Shown here one piece after another: positions 52,354 through 61,255 of a stretch of 64,000 bases of DNA. The notes beneath the pieces were generated by a model. That model did no database searches and had not been told where the DNA came from. It saw only the letters and a list, made by a program, of their open reading frames with translations. The stretch comes from Chloroflexi bacterium HGW-Chloroflexi-10 (GTDB lineage Bacteria > Chloroflexota > Anaerolineae > Anaerolineales > Anaerolineaceae): contig PHBZ01000011.1 in the NCBI GenBank assembly GCA_002840755.1, positions 1 to 64,000 of the forward strand, written 5' to 3'. The translations under genes and the position numbers were made by a program. How positions within the stretch are numbered: the first letter of the stretch is position 1; every line of letters starts with the position of its first letter.

Positions 52354-54402
52354 ATGAAAATTCGTAAACTATTTCACAGTATTCAATTTAATACACATAC
52401 AATTCCTCTGTATTTTTTGGGGATATCCTTGTTGGCATTTGGTTTACTAACCTTCCGATTGGGTTATTTTCAGGATGATTGGCATCATGTCTATTCCTAT
52501 GCTACAGAGGGGATGAATGGCTTAAGAAATTTCCTCTCCTCTGACAGCCGTCCCTTTGCAATTATTGTTTATGGTTTTCTTTTTAAATTATTGGGGACCA
52601 ACCCGACTCTCTGGCACATCTTGTTTATGTTTGTGCGTTTTGCCGTTGCACTGGCGGCATGGTTAAATTTAAATTTACTTTGGCATAACCCCAAGAGAAA
52701 CGCATTTATAGCTTGTTTGTTTCTGGTCTACCCCACTTTTTTGTTGCAATCGATGTCTGTTGCATATGCATTACATTGGCTCATGTATCTTGCTTTTATG
52801 ATTTCTATTTTATGTATGTTGGCGGCGTTCAGAAATCCGCGTTATTTTATATTGCTGACCGTGCTTTCTCTACTCTTACAAATCTTTCATTTATTAATGA
52901 TTGAGTATTTTGTGGGATTGGAAATCGCGCGTGTAATCATCATTTGGTTGATATTACCGGATCAGCCGCTGCGTAAACGTGCCCAAAAAACTGCGATGTA
53001 CTGGCTTCCGTATCTTTTAGTTTTGGCCGCTTACATCGGATTTCGTTCTTCCTATTCTCAAGTTTTTGGATATGATCGAAATATCCCCAATATTTTATTA
53101 AACCTATTTACCACACCTTTCGAAACCTTACGATTCTTGATAGAAACTGCTCTGCAAGATATTACAGAAATCTTATTTTCCGGTTGGTATGAGGTTTTAA
53201 AACCGCAGTATTTTGACTTTGACTATTTTTCTACCATCTTTTTGTGGGCTGCTGCTTTGGGATGCGGGTTGATCACCGGGATATATTTTTATTTATTAAA
53301 AGATGACGATTCTTCTGATCAACACAATCAGCAGTGGCAGAAAACTGCAATTTGGGCAGGCCTATTGTTAACTTTGTTAGGAAGTTTGCCGACCTGGGCA
53401 ATTGGGGATGCTATCGTAAAAAGCAACCCGCTTTGGAATGACCGCTATACTTTGCCTTCAATGCTGGGCGCTGCAATTTTTTGGACCGGATTAATTTATA
53501 AATTCATCCCTTTAAAAAAACACCGTGTGTTTTGCTTTAGTGTATTGATTTCTCTCGCGGTCATGCTGAACTTGCGTACTGAGTTATCTTTTAAACAAGC
53601 CTGGGAGAAACAAGTTCGTCTTTACTGGCAATTATACTGGAGGGCTCCAGCATTAGCGCCCGGAACGGCATTGGTTTCAGACAGTGAATTTTTAGGATAT
53701 ATGGGACATTATCCGACTGCCTTTGCCATTAATACGATTTATCCCAAAACGCTTACCGAAAGAGAAATTGATTATTGGTTTTACGTGGGAGAAAAACAAT
53801 TACCCATAGGTTGGCAAGATTTTCGGGAAGGCAAACCGATCTCTATTGAAAAATATGGTGTAACCTTTAATGGGAATACGCTCGATACAATAACTGTGAC
53901 ATACGAACCGGAGAACAGCCAATGTATGTGGTTATTGCGGCCAGAGGATGTAACAATGTATTGGCTGAGGCCGGCATTGTTAAAGTCTTTGCCTGTTTCT
54001 AACCTGGGTCTGATTTCATCCAATCAAAAACTGGCCGGATATCCGGATCCCGGCATTTTTGGCAAGGAACCAACCCATACATGGTGTTATTTTTATCAAA
54101 AAGCGGAACTGGCCCGGCAGGAACAGGATTGGCAGCTTGTAACCCAATTATGGGATGAGGCCATGGCTTTGGGCTTCCGCCCAAAAGTGGCTTACGAGTA
54201 TTTGCCATTTATTGAAGGTTTTGCTATGTCCGGCGATTGGAATAGCTCATTGGAAATTTCTAAGAATGCTTCTAAGCTTGATTTTCATATGCCGGAATAT
54301 CTATGCAATCTTTGGAAAGAGTATGAAAAAAATTCTCAAGCTTCTGAGGAGAGAGATTCAGCTATCCAAATTCTACGAACTGATTTTTCCTGTATAAAAT
54401 AA
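52354..54402 (+). CDS. GT-C-like membrane protein with C-terminal TPR-like helices
   Basis: 682 residues, AT-rich. About 10-11 membrane helices up to residue 400. The first extracytoplasmic loop carries YFQDDWHHVYSYA, an acidic DD motif in the position of the GT-C catalytic Asp. The C-terminal 280 residues are soluble: a strand-rich part (PTAFAINTIYPKTLTE) and a helical end (EQDWQLVTQLWDEAMALGFRPKVAYEYLPFIEGFAMSGDWNSSLEI) that looks like TPR repeats. Probably a surface glycan enzyme (inference). Confidence 0.72.
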   Translation: MKIRKLFHSIQFNTHTIPLYFLGISLLAFGLLTFRLGYFQDDWHHVYSYATEGMNGLRNFLSSDSRPFAIIVYGFLFKLLGTNPTLWHILFMFVRFAVALAAWLNLNLLWHNPKRNAFIACLFLVYPTFLLQSMSVAYALHWLMYLAFMISILCMLAAFRNPRYFILLTVLSLLLQIFHLLMIEYFVGLEIARVIIIWLILPDQPLRKRAQKTAMYWLPYLLVLAAYIGFRSSYSQVFGYDRNIPNILLNLFTTPFETLRFLIETALQDITEILFSGWYEVLKPQYFDFDYFSTIFLWAAALGCGLITGIYFYLLKDDDSSDQHNQQWQKTAIWAGLLLTLLGSLPTWAIGDAIVKSNPLWNDRYTLPSMLGAAIFWTGLIYKFIPLKKHRVFCFSVLISLAVMLNLRTELSFKQAWEKQVRLYWQLYWRAPALAPGTALVSDSEFLGYMGHYPTAFAINTIYPKTLTEREIDYWFYVGEKQLPIGWQDFREGKPISIEKYGVTFNGNTLDTITVTYEPENSQCMWLLRPEDVTMYWLRPALLKSLPVSNLGLISSNQKLAGYPDPGIFGKEPTHTWCYFYQKAELARQEQDWQLVTQLWDEAMALGFRPKVAYEYLPFIEGFAMSGDWNSSLEISKNASKLDFHMPEYLCNLWKEYEKNSQASEERDSAIQILRTDFSCIK

Positions 54403-54617
54403 CCGGAAAGCGAATTGTTTTTCTGACATATTGTATGTAACAAACCTGATCAGCCGGTATGCGGCTGCCTCATTCTGTAAAAACAACACAGAAAGTTGTG
54501 CAGATTCAAGATTGATCCGTCGTAAAACTAAGACCATGACCTATAATCTAAGAGAAGGAATATCCCGGCAATCCACTACAGGAAACTTGGTAAGAAGCTA
54601 AGACAATAGGAAAAACC

Positions 54618-55622
54618 ATGATTTCAAATGATTTACCCCTGATTGATCTTCACCGCCATTTGGAAGGCAATATCCGCCTGAGTACCATTTTAGAACTGGC
54701 ACAGCAACACAACCTGCCGCTGCCTGCTAATAATGAAGCCAGACTGCGTCCATTTGTTCAGATCAGCGAACGCCAACCGGGGGTGATGGCTTTTATTGAA
54801 AAGTTTAATATCCCAATGAGTGTATTGGTTGATCTGGAGGCCTGCCGGCGCATTGCGCATGAAGCCGTTTTGGATGCTGCTGCTGAAGGAATTGATTACC
54901 TTGAACTTCGTTTCAGCCCCTGGTTCATGGCAGAAGCGCATGCACTGCCGCCGCAAGGGGTGGTGGAAGCGGTGATAGATGGCATAGCATCCGGGTCCGC
55001 TCAGGCAGGTATTCTTGTTAAACTGCTGGGTATTCTCAGCCGCACCTATGGTGCAGTTGTGGCTAAGCAAGAACTGGAAGCGCTGCTGCCCTATCACGAT
55101 AAAATCACCGGGTTGGATCTGGCTGGGGATGAGGCGAATTTTCCGGTGGAATTGTTCCAGGAGCATTTTCATCTGGCACAGGAAGCAGGCTGGCAAATTA
55201 CCGTGCATGCCGGAGAGTCTGCCGGCCCGGAGAGTATTTGGAAGGCAATCGAGTTATTAGGCGCCCAACGGATTGGGCATGGTCTGGCTGCAGTAAGGGA
55301 TGAACGTTTGATGGACAGGTTGTTTGAACACCAGATAGGGATTGAAGCGAACCTGACCAGCAATGTGCAGACCAGTTCAGTGACAGATTATGCCAGTCAT
55401 CCGCTGCGTATATTCCTGGAAAATGGTTTATTGGCTACCATTAACAGTGATGATCCGGGTATCAGTGGGATCAATTTGCGTTATGAATATGATGTAGCAG
55501 CACCGCTGGCCGGTTTAACCGAAGCGCAAATTCGCCAGGCACAATTAAACGCATTGGAAAGCGCCTTTCTGAAACCAAAAGAAAAACAGGAACTTTTGCG
55601 AAAAAAACAATCTCCCGGGTGA
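54618..55622 (+). CDS. add: Adenosine deaminase
   Basis: 334 residues of the adenosine/AMP deaminase TIM barrel. Zinc ligands in LIDLHRHLEGN (HxH), ITVHAGESAG (His and catalytic Glu) and the NSDDPGISG motif (Asp pair); RIGHGLAA supplies the catalytic His. The purine salvage step adenosine to inosine is the likely reaction; adenine deaminase-type members are shorter in some loops and cannot be fully excluded. AGGAA precedes the ATG. Confidence 0.92.
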   Translation: MISNDLPLIDLHRHLEGNIRLSTILELAQQHNLPLPANNEARLRPFVQISERQPGVMAFIEKFNIPMSVLVDLEACRRIAHEAVLDAAAEGIDYLELRFSPWFMAEAHALPPQGVVEAVIDGIASGSAQAGILVKLLGILSRTYGAVVAKQELEALLPYHDKITGLDLAGDEANFPVELFQEHFHLAQEAGWQITVHAGESAGPESIWKAIELLGAQRIGHGLAAVRDERLMDRLFEHQIGIEANLTSNVQTSSVTDYASHPLRIFLENGLLATINSDDPGISGINLRYEYDVAAPLAGLTEAQIRQAQLNALESAFLKPKEKQELLRKKQSPG

Positions 55623-55671
55623 TTTGAAACCATAGGTTGTGTGAGCCGTCTTTTAAACGGTCATTAATTAT

Positions 55672-56880
55672 TCAATCGCTGCTTACCCAGATATTACCGG
55701 GTTTAAAAATTCCCTGGACGATGCCCACTATTTGAACCTGAGTATTCCATTCTGTTTCATCAATGGAGTAGGATTGGTTTGCCGGATTCTTACTTTCGGC
55801 ATGCAGATGAATTTGGCGGCCGGTATTCTCAAAGCGTTTCAGTGTGGATCGAGGTGCTGCGCCATCCATAAAAAATTGAGCTGCGACGATGTCACCTGAA
55901 GACGCCGTATCCTGGCGGCGGATGAGGACATAGTCATTATTTTCGATATTGGCCATGTCCATACTATCTCCGCGTACTTTCAATACAGCGTAATCAACGC
56001 CTGCCAGTAAACGAATGGCGCGTTGACCAGGAAAAAGAGAAAAGAGCTGGTAGGTACCGCCTTCAATGACAAAACTATTTTGTTCGGCAGCCAGAGGGAT
56101 GGTTTCAACGGTATCGCACGAGTCTTCCAGGTCTGCTAATGGTCCGGCGGGAATGACATTAAAAATATCCAGACTGGGATGACTGCTGCTGTATAATACC
56201 GCTGGGTCAAATAAGTTCATGATAGGCAGCGCAGGTTGATTGGTGCTGCTCCGAAAACTATTCATGTTTTCCTGTTGAAATCCGGTTGGGACTTGCGGGG
56301 CGTATTTGATTTCCTGCATAAAAGCTTTCATTTCAGCTTGCATGTGCCGCAAACGGAAAGCATACCAACCGGCATTACCAATCAGGGGGTGATGTTGTAA
56401 CATTTCATAAACATTCATAGCATGCTGCCAGTTTTGCAAAATGCGGGCACGGGTCTTTCCCAATTGAATTTGCAGGCAACCCATCAACCAGAAAGCGGTT
56501 GCAAAGGTTTTTTGGCTGGCTTCATCACTGGGTTGGCAGTTTTGCAGGATGTTCACAGCCTGTTCGATGTGTTTGTATGCCCGCGCAAATAAGCCTTGTT
56601 TAGCGTTGAGGATTGCCAGCTCAATACGTGACAAAGCACGCTCCAACGGCGCATTCAGCGCATCACTAATTTCCAATAATTCCCTGGCATAGGTTTCAAG
56701 CAGTTTTTCGTTCGTCGGATCTGCTTGCTGGGTTCGTTTGTATTCCAGCATCAATAAACGTAAGGCATATTGCATTTGATCAATGGTATGGTCGTCTTGT
56801 AGAATTTGCCAGGCGGAATCGATGGTACGCATAGGGTAAGTATAGTCTTGAATTTCTGAATTGAAAATAAATTTTGACAT
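55672..56880 (-). CDS. TPR-like protein with LexA-type S24 protease domain
   Basis: About 402 residues from the ATG at 56880 (TTG 56892 is possible; numbering below includes it). Residues about 25-195 are helical and TPR-like, with no helix-turn-helix. The C-terminal part (about 245-400) is a LexA/UmuD-like S24 peptidase: an Ala249-Gly250 site in NVIPAGPLAD as in LexA self-cleavage, S310 in VRGDSMDMANIENNDYVLI, and K352 in STLKRFENTG. All parts of the self-cleaving machinery therefore seem present without a DNA-binding domain. Transcribed convergently with add. Function not recognised. Confidence 0.82.
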   Translation of the reverse strand: MSKFIFNSEIQDYTYPMRTIDSAWQILQDDHTIDQMQYALRLLMLEYKRTQQADPTNEKLLETYARELLEISDALNAPLERALSRIELAILNAKQGLFARAYKHIEQAVNILQNCQPSDEASQKTFATAFWLMGCLQIQLGKTRARILQNWQHAMNVYEMLQHHPLIGNAGWYAFRLRHMQAEMKAFMQEIKYAPQVPTGFQQENMNSFRSSTNQPALPIMNLFDPAVLYSSSHPSLDIFNVIPAGPLADLEDSCDTVETIPLAAEQNSFVIEGGTYQLFSLFPGQRAIRLLAGVDYAVLKVRGDSMDMANIENNDYVLIRRQDTASSGDIVAAQFFMDGAAPRSTLKRFENTGRQIHLHAESKNPANQSYSIDETEWNTQVQIVGIVQGIFKPGNIWVSSD

Positions 56881-57088
56881 AAATTTTGGCAAGGATATTT
56901 GTGATGGATTGAGAAGACTATTGTGTTTATGACGCAGGTTGAAAGAGGATTCTATGAGGCGGATTGTTTGGGATCAAGTTAATGGTTTTTTAGTCTATTT
57001 GGTGATGGAAAAGCTGAGAATTGTGAAGAATGTGTGAAGGTTTTCTGCAGAAGTGATAAATTTATAAGCATTTTTGGATGACGGCATC

Positions 57089-57094
57089 TATAAT
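57089..57094 (+). promoter_or_regulatory. -10 box, leaderless start of response regulator
   Basis: TATAAT, six bases, ATG 57101. No ribosome-binding site and no convincing -35. Confidence 0.6.
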
Positions 57095-57100
57095 ACAGAT

Positions 57101-57790
57101 ATGGCAACAATACTTTTAATAGAAGATGAACGTGAGTTGGCGCGGGTTCTAACCTCTTATCTGGAAAATGCAGGGCATGTGGTGCTTTATGCTGCACGCG
57201 GGGATGATGGGTATATGCTATGGCAGCAAAAGAAACCCGACCTGGTCCTGTTGGATTTAAACCTGCCGGGGATGGATGGTTTGGATGTGGCAAAGGAGAT
57301 CCGTCGTCAGGCAGAAACACCCATCATTATGGTGACAGCGCGTGTGGAAGAAATTGACAAATTAATTGGTTTGGAATTAGGCGCGGACGATTATGTAAGC
57401 AAGCCTTTCTCGCCACGGGAAGTGGTAGCGCGGATAAAAACTGTGCTGCGCCGTTCGGGTAGTGCACAGGTTAAGGCTCAAATTCTGCGCGTGTCTGACC
57501 TGGAAATTGACCTGGATGGTCACCTGGCTTTGCGTAATGGTGTTTCAATTGAGCTAACGCCAACAGAATTCAATATTCTGGTAGTTCTGGCAACACAGCC
57601 GGGAAGAGTATTCAGCCGGATGCAGCTTTTACAGGCGGTTCAACCGGACGCATATGCCTACGAAGGATATGAACGTACCGTGGATGCGCATATCAAAAAT
57701 TTGCGACACAAATTAGAACTTAACCCCAAAGAGCCGGTTTATGTAGAAACAGTGTTTGGGGTTGGATACCGTTTCAGTAAAACAGGTTAA
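57101..57790 (+). CDS. OmpR/PhoB-family response regulator
   Basis: 229 residues. Receiver domain (ILLIEDERELARVL, phosphoacceptor Asp in LVLLDLNLPGMDG, MVTARVEE, and Lys in DYVSKPFSPRE), then an OmpR-type winged helix (LTPTEFNILVVLATQPGRVFSRMQLLQAV, YERTVDAHIKNLRHKLE, VFGVGYRF). A longer reading from 57074 has no ribosome-binding site. The kinase gene starts 4 bp after its stop. Confidence 0.95.
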   Translation: MATILLIEDERELARVLTSYLENAGHVVLYAARGDDGYMLWQQKKPDLVLLDLNLPGMDGLDVAKEIRRQAETPIIMVTARVEEIDKLIGLELGADDYVSKPFSPREVVARIKTVLRRSGSAQVKAQILRVSDLEIDLDGHLALRNGVSIELTPTEFNILVVLATQPGRVFSRMQLLQAVQPDAYAYEGYERTVDAHIKNLRHKLELNPKEPVYVETVFGVGYRFSKTG

Positions 57791-57794
57791 GTCT

Positions 57795-59213
57795 ATGCGC
57801 TGGAGAATCCTAATTTCATTTATATTGGTGGTGACCGTAGCCCTGGCTTCGGTTGCTTTTTTTGCTCAACGCGCGGCAACCACGCAATTGGCTAATTTTT
57901 TTGGACGCGGCGGTTGGCTGGGGGCGGAAGAATTGGTAATTGCGCTGGAAGATTACTATGCGGAAAATGAGAGCTGGGATGGTGTGGAATCGATTTGGCC
58001 TGCGCGTAGTTCTGCATCCGCACAAACCGGCGGACAGGGCGCTGGACCAGGTTCAGGACAGGGAAATGGACAGGGATCCGGACAAGCCGGAGGAAATCCC
58101 GGTATTGGCGGACCACCAATGCTCTTAAGGCTTGCTGATGTAGACGGGACGATTTTGTATGGTTATGAAAATGGCGAAATCGGTACCCAGGTTGCTGTTG
58201 AAGTTCTGGAAACCGGGACCCGGTTAGAGGTGGGGAGTGCGCTGGTCGGTTATTTATTACCGCCGGAAAATTCCAACCTACCCGGAAGTGGGTTCGAAGA
58301 AGCGTTGCTGCAAATTATTCAGGAGGCTTCATTACAGGCTGCCTGGATCTCCGGTATTATTGCACTATTGCTGGCCCTGGTGCTTTCGGCGTTGTTGATT
58401 AAGCCCATAAAATCGCTGGTATCGGGCGCCGGGGAACTGGCGCGCGGGAATCTGGCACACAGGGTAAGCGTGAAGCAGCCGCGGGAACTAGCCATGTTGG
58501 GGAATGCCTTTAACCACATGGCTGAATCTCTGGAACGAGCTGAACGGAACCGGCGAGCGATGACCGCAGACATTGCGCATGAATTACGTACGCCGTTATC
58601 GGTTCAGAGAGCGCAATTGGAGGCATTGCAAGATGGTATTTATCCGCTGGCAATGGAGAATATTGAGCCGGTGTTTGCCCAGAATCTGCTGTTGACCCGC
58701 CTGGTGAATGATTTGCGTACATTGGCACTGGCGGATGCGGACGTTTTAAATTTGGAAAAAAGAAGGATTAGCCCTTATCAACTGGTTGTGGATACCACGG
58801 CCCGTTTTCAGGCACAGGCGGCAGAGAAGCGAATTAATCTGCAGGCAGCGGGTATTGAAAATCTATGTGTAGAAGCCGATCCGGAACGTTTACAACAAGT
58901 GCTGCACAACTTGCTGCACAATGGTTTACGGCACACACCGGAAAATGGTTGGATGCGATTTGAGCTGGGACGGGATGGCAATGAAATGACTCTGACGATC
59001 CGTGACAGCGGGCCGGGTATACCGGAAGAATCTCTGCCGTTTATATTCGATCGCTTTTACCGCGCCGATAAGGGCAGGGATCGTGAGCAAGGCGGCAGTG
59101 GTCTCGGGTTGGCGATTGCAAGGCAGTTGGTTGAGGCGCACGGCGGCAGCCTGACGGCAGCCAATCATCCCGAAGGCGGGGCGGTGTTTACCATGCGATT
59201 GCCTCTGGTTTGA
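57795..59213 (+). CDS. Membrane sensor histidine kinase with Gly/Gln-rich sensor loop
   Basis: 472 residues from the ATG at 57795. TM1 (about 5-25), an extracytoplasmic region with a low-complexity Gly/Gln/Ser stretch (GQGAGPGSGQGNGQGSGQ), TM2 (about 185-205), HAMP (IKPIKSLVSGAGELARGNLAHRV), HisKA with phosphoacceptor in MTADIAHELRTPLS, and HATPase_c (NLLHNGLRHTPE, DSGPGIPEES, GGSGLGLAIARQLVEAHGG). The partner of the preceding OmpR-type regulator. The signal is unknown. Confidence 0.94.
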   Translation: MRWRILISFILVVTVALASVAFFAQRAATTQLANFFGRGGWLGAEELVIALEDYYAENESWDGVESIWPARSSASAQTGGQGAGPGSGQGNGQGSGQAGGNPGIGGPPMLLRLADVDGTILYGYENGEIGTQVAVEVLETGTRLEVGSALVGYLLPPENSNLPGSGFEEALLQIIQEASLQAAWISGIIALLLALVLSALLIKPIKSLVSGAGELARGNLAHRVSVKQPRELAMLGNAFNHMAESLERAERNRRAMTADIAHELRTPLSVQRAQLEALQDGIYPLAMENIEPVFAQNLLLTRLVNDLRTLALADADVLNLEKRRISPYQLVVDTTARFQAQAAEKRINLQAAGIENLCVEADPERLQQVLHNLLHNGLRHTPENGWMRFELGRDGNEMTLTIRDSGPGIPEESLPFIFDRFYRADKGRDREQGGSGLGLAIARQLVEAHGGSLTAANHPEGGAVFTMRLPLV

Positions 59214-59240
59214 ACTGCAGAAAAACAATTGTTTAAACGT

Positions 59241-59275
59241 AGAGTGCATGGTGACGCCGATCGACCATGCACTCT
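59241..59275. other. 12-bp stem-loop after kinase gene
   Basis: AGAGTGCATGGT (59241-59252) pairs with ACCATGCACTCT (59264-59275), without a following T-run. It could end the kinase transcript by a factor-dependent route. The remaining 59276-59546 spacer before ssb shows no other clear element. Confidence 0.5.
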
Positions 59276-59546
59276 TAGGGAGGAGAAGAAAATAGCTTTT
59301 GAAAAAAATTTGTTTAAATCACAACAGTGCGGGATTATACACCCATGCTGTAAAGAGCGCAGGAACATTTGTCATACAATTGCTCGTTGGAAAGCATAAT
59401 CGGTATTGGACAACAGACCTATTTTTGCAAATTAATACCTTTTTATCCGAAAGAAAAAAGACTGACCTTTGAATGGCTTGTCTTTAAAAAATAGAGTAGA
59501 ATTTATGTATCACTTCAATCACTTTTTCACATAGACATTTGGAGGA

Positions 59547-59960
59547 ATGATGTATCAGAAAGTAACGATTGTGGGAAATTTAGGACGAGATCCTGAAATG
59601 CGTTATACCCCTTCCGGGCAAGCTGTGACCAGTTTCCCTGTTGCAACAAATCGCGTTTATACCGGTTCCGATGGACAGAAAGTAAAAGAGACCACCTGGT
59701 TCCGTATTTCAGCCTGGGGAAAACAGGCGGAAAATTGTAATAACTACCTGCATAAGGGCAGCAAGGTGCTGGTTGAAGGCCGTTTGGTACCCGATCCGCA
59801 GACCGGCGCCCCACGTATTTTTACCCGCCAGGATGGAACTACTGGCTCCAGCTTTGAATTATCAGCCATTGATATCAAATTTATGGACAGTAAGTCGGAT
59901 AGCGAATCTGGTCCTGCCGGTGAAGAAACTGGTGGCGGCGAGGAAGATATTCCGTTCTAA
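59547..59960 (+). CDS. ssb: Single-stranded DNA-binding protein
   Basis: About 137 residues. OB-fold core YQKVTIVGNLGRDPEMRYTPSGQAVTSFPVATNRVY and TTWFRISAWGKQAENCNNYLHKGSKVLVEGRL; an acidic tail ends in EEDIPF, the protein-interaction tip of bacterial SSBs. GGAGG precedes paired ATGs (59547, 59550). It heads a tightly packed group with DUF3467, translin and two Cas4-like half proteins. Confidence 0.96.
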   Translation: MMYQKVTIVGNLGRDPEMRYTPSGQAVTSFPVATNRVYTGSDGQKVKETTWFRISAWGKQAENCNNYLHKGSKVLVEGRLVPDPQTGAPRIFTRQDGTTGSSFELSAIDIKFMDSKSDSESGPAGEETGGGEEDIPF

Positions 59961-59972
59961 AGAGAACAAATA

Positions 59973-60332
59973 ATGGAAGAAGAAAAACAAGGAAAGCCTG
60001 GCTTTCCGCCTTTGCATTTGCCTTCCGATTTACGGGCACACTACAGTAACCTGGCACGCATCAGCCATACTCCGGCTGAAATGGTCGTGGATTTTGCTGC
60101 CATGCTGCCAGGTGTAAGACCCGAAGTGGTGGCACGGATTTTAATGTCTCCAGTGGCTGCTAAGATGTTCTGGCATGCGCTGGGTGAAAACCTGGCGCGT
60201 TATGAAGCCACTTTTGGCCCGATACAAATTCCGAATAACTCGAATCTGGCACAGGATCTTTTTCGCAATATTCACCCCCCAGACAAACCAGAAAAACCAG
60301 AAAAAACTGAACCGCCCGAAAGCGAGGAATAG
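59973..60332 (+). CDS. DUF3467 protein
   Basis: 119 residues. The DUF3467 core is visible: AHYSNLARISHTPAEMVVDFAAMLPG, then VVARILMSPVAAKMFWHALGENLARYEATFGPI. Members are small strand-rich proteins without known function. The tail is Pro/Glu-rich and probably disordered. It starts 12 bp after ssb and its stop overlaps the translin start by one base. Confidence 0.88.
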   Translation: MEEEKQGKPGFPPLHLPSDLRAHYSNLARISHTPAEMVVDFAAMLPGVRPEVVARILMSPVAAKMFWHALGENLARYEATFGPIQIPNNSNLAQDLFRNIHPPDKPEKPEKTEPPESEE

Positions 60333-61009
60333 TGGATCGTTTTATGCATCTCTCGGAATTTGTACATGAGAATTTTGACGCCCGTAATCAGGCACGTGAT
60401 AAGGCATTGACACAGGCGCGCCAGGTGATTCGGCACGCTTCCCAGGCCATCCGCGCTATTCATCGCATGGAAGTGGATAATGCCCAGGAACATGTGTCCG
60501 AGTCGCGTAAGCTGGTGAACCAGTTGAAAGCCGATCTGGCTGGGTATCCGGATTTGTTTTATGCGGGCTATACCCAGGATGCGTTGAAAGAATACGTAGA
60601 AGCGGTAGTGACCTGTGCTTTGATCCAGAACCAGGAATTGCCTTTGCCGGGTGAAATCGATGTGGAAGCCGCCGTATACCTGAATGGCCTGGCCGAGGTG
60701 GTGGGAGAACTGCGCCGGCGCTGTATGGATATTCTGCGTTTGGGTTATTCGGATGATGCTGAACGTTTGTTGGGGCTGATGGATGAAATCTATGCGCTAT
60801 TAATCACTGTAGACTATCCGGATGCGCTCACCAATGGTTTACGCCGCCAAACTGACCTGGCTCGTGGTATTGTGGAGCGGACCCGCGGCGATATTACCAT
60901 CAGCATTCGTGAGAATCGTTTGACCCAGGCCATGCAACAGCTTTCCCGCCAGCTCTTAAATGAGGATCTGACGGGTGCAGTGCCAGGGATGGTTGAGGAC
61001 GAGGGTTGA
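60332..61009 (+). CDS. Translin-family protein
   Basis: 225 residues, all helical, with GTG start behind GAGGAA. The N-terminal FDARNQARDKALTQARQVIRHASQAIRAIHR and the acidic helix KEYVEAVVTCALIQ (E87, E90) followed by YLNGLAEVVGELRRRCMDILRLGYSDDAERLLGLMDEIYALL match the translin fold. Eukaryotic and archaeal translins form octameric baskets that bind single-stranded nucleic acid; the TRAX partner is an RNase. Bacterial members are little studied. Its stop overlaps the next gene by four bases. Confidence 0.85.
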   Translation: MDRFMHLSEFVHENFDARNQARDKALTQARQVIRHASQAIRAIHRMEVDNAQEHVSESRKLVNQLKADLAGYPDLFYAGYTQDALKEYVEAVVTCALIQNQELPLPGEIDVEAAVYLNGLAEVVGELRRRCMDILRLGYSDDAERLLGLMDEIYALLITVDYPDALTNGLRRQTDLARGIVERTRGDITISIRENRLTQAMQQLSRQLLNEDLTGAVPGMVEDEG

Positions 61010-61251
61010 GAAAACGCACCATTCGCGCTTCAGAACTGGGTACTTATTTGTTTTGCAAACGCGCCTGGTGGTATCAACTGCAAGGGGTTGAATCCAAAAA
61101 TCAACAGGAAATGGCCGGAGGATTCAGTTATCATCGCCGGCATGGGAAATTGGTAATGCGGTCCATCCTGCTGCGTGCGGCGGGATGGATTTTCCTGCTG
61201 CTGGCTGTGTTTTTTTTCGTCAGCTGGTTGACACAACTGGCTTTGCGGTGA
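61006..61251 (+). CDS. Membrane protein carrying N-terminal part of a Cas4-like nuclease
   Basis: 81 residues, TTG start overlapping the translin stop (TTGA), GAGG upstream. The first half reads ASELGTYLFCKRAWWYQLQG, the first-cysteine motif of Cas4/Dna2-type nucleases (C17), followed by GGFSYHRRHGKLV with the conserved-type histidine (H43). The second half is a membrane helix (about 55-78). It lacks the nuclease core, which the next gene encodes. The two may assemble into one Fe-S nuclease, or one ancestral gene has been broken. Confidence 0.78.
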   Translation: MRKRTIRASELGTYLFCKRAWWYQLQGVESKNQQEMAGGFSYHRRHGKLVMRSILLRAAGWIFLLLAVFFFVSWLTQLALR

Positions 61252-61255
61252 GCTT

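Noticed and set aside
55672..56880. LexA repressor or prophage CI
   Set aside because: No helix-turn-helix at the N-terminus and no phage genes nearby; only the S24 domain is shared.
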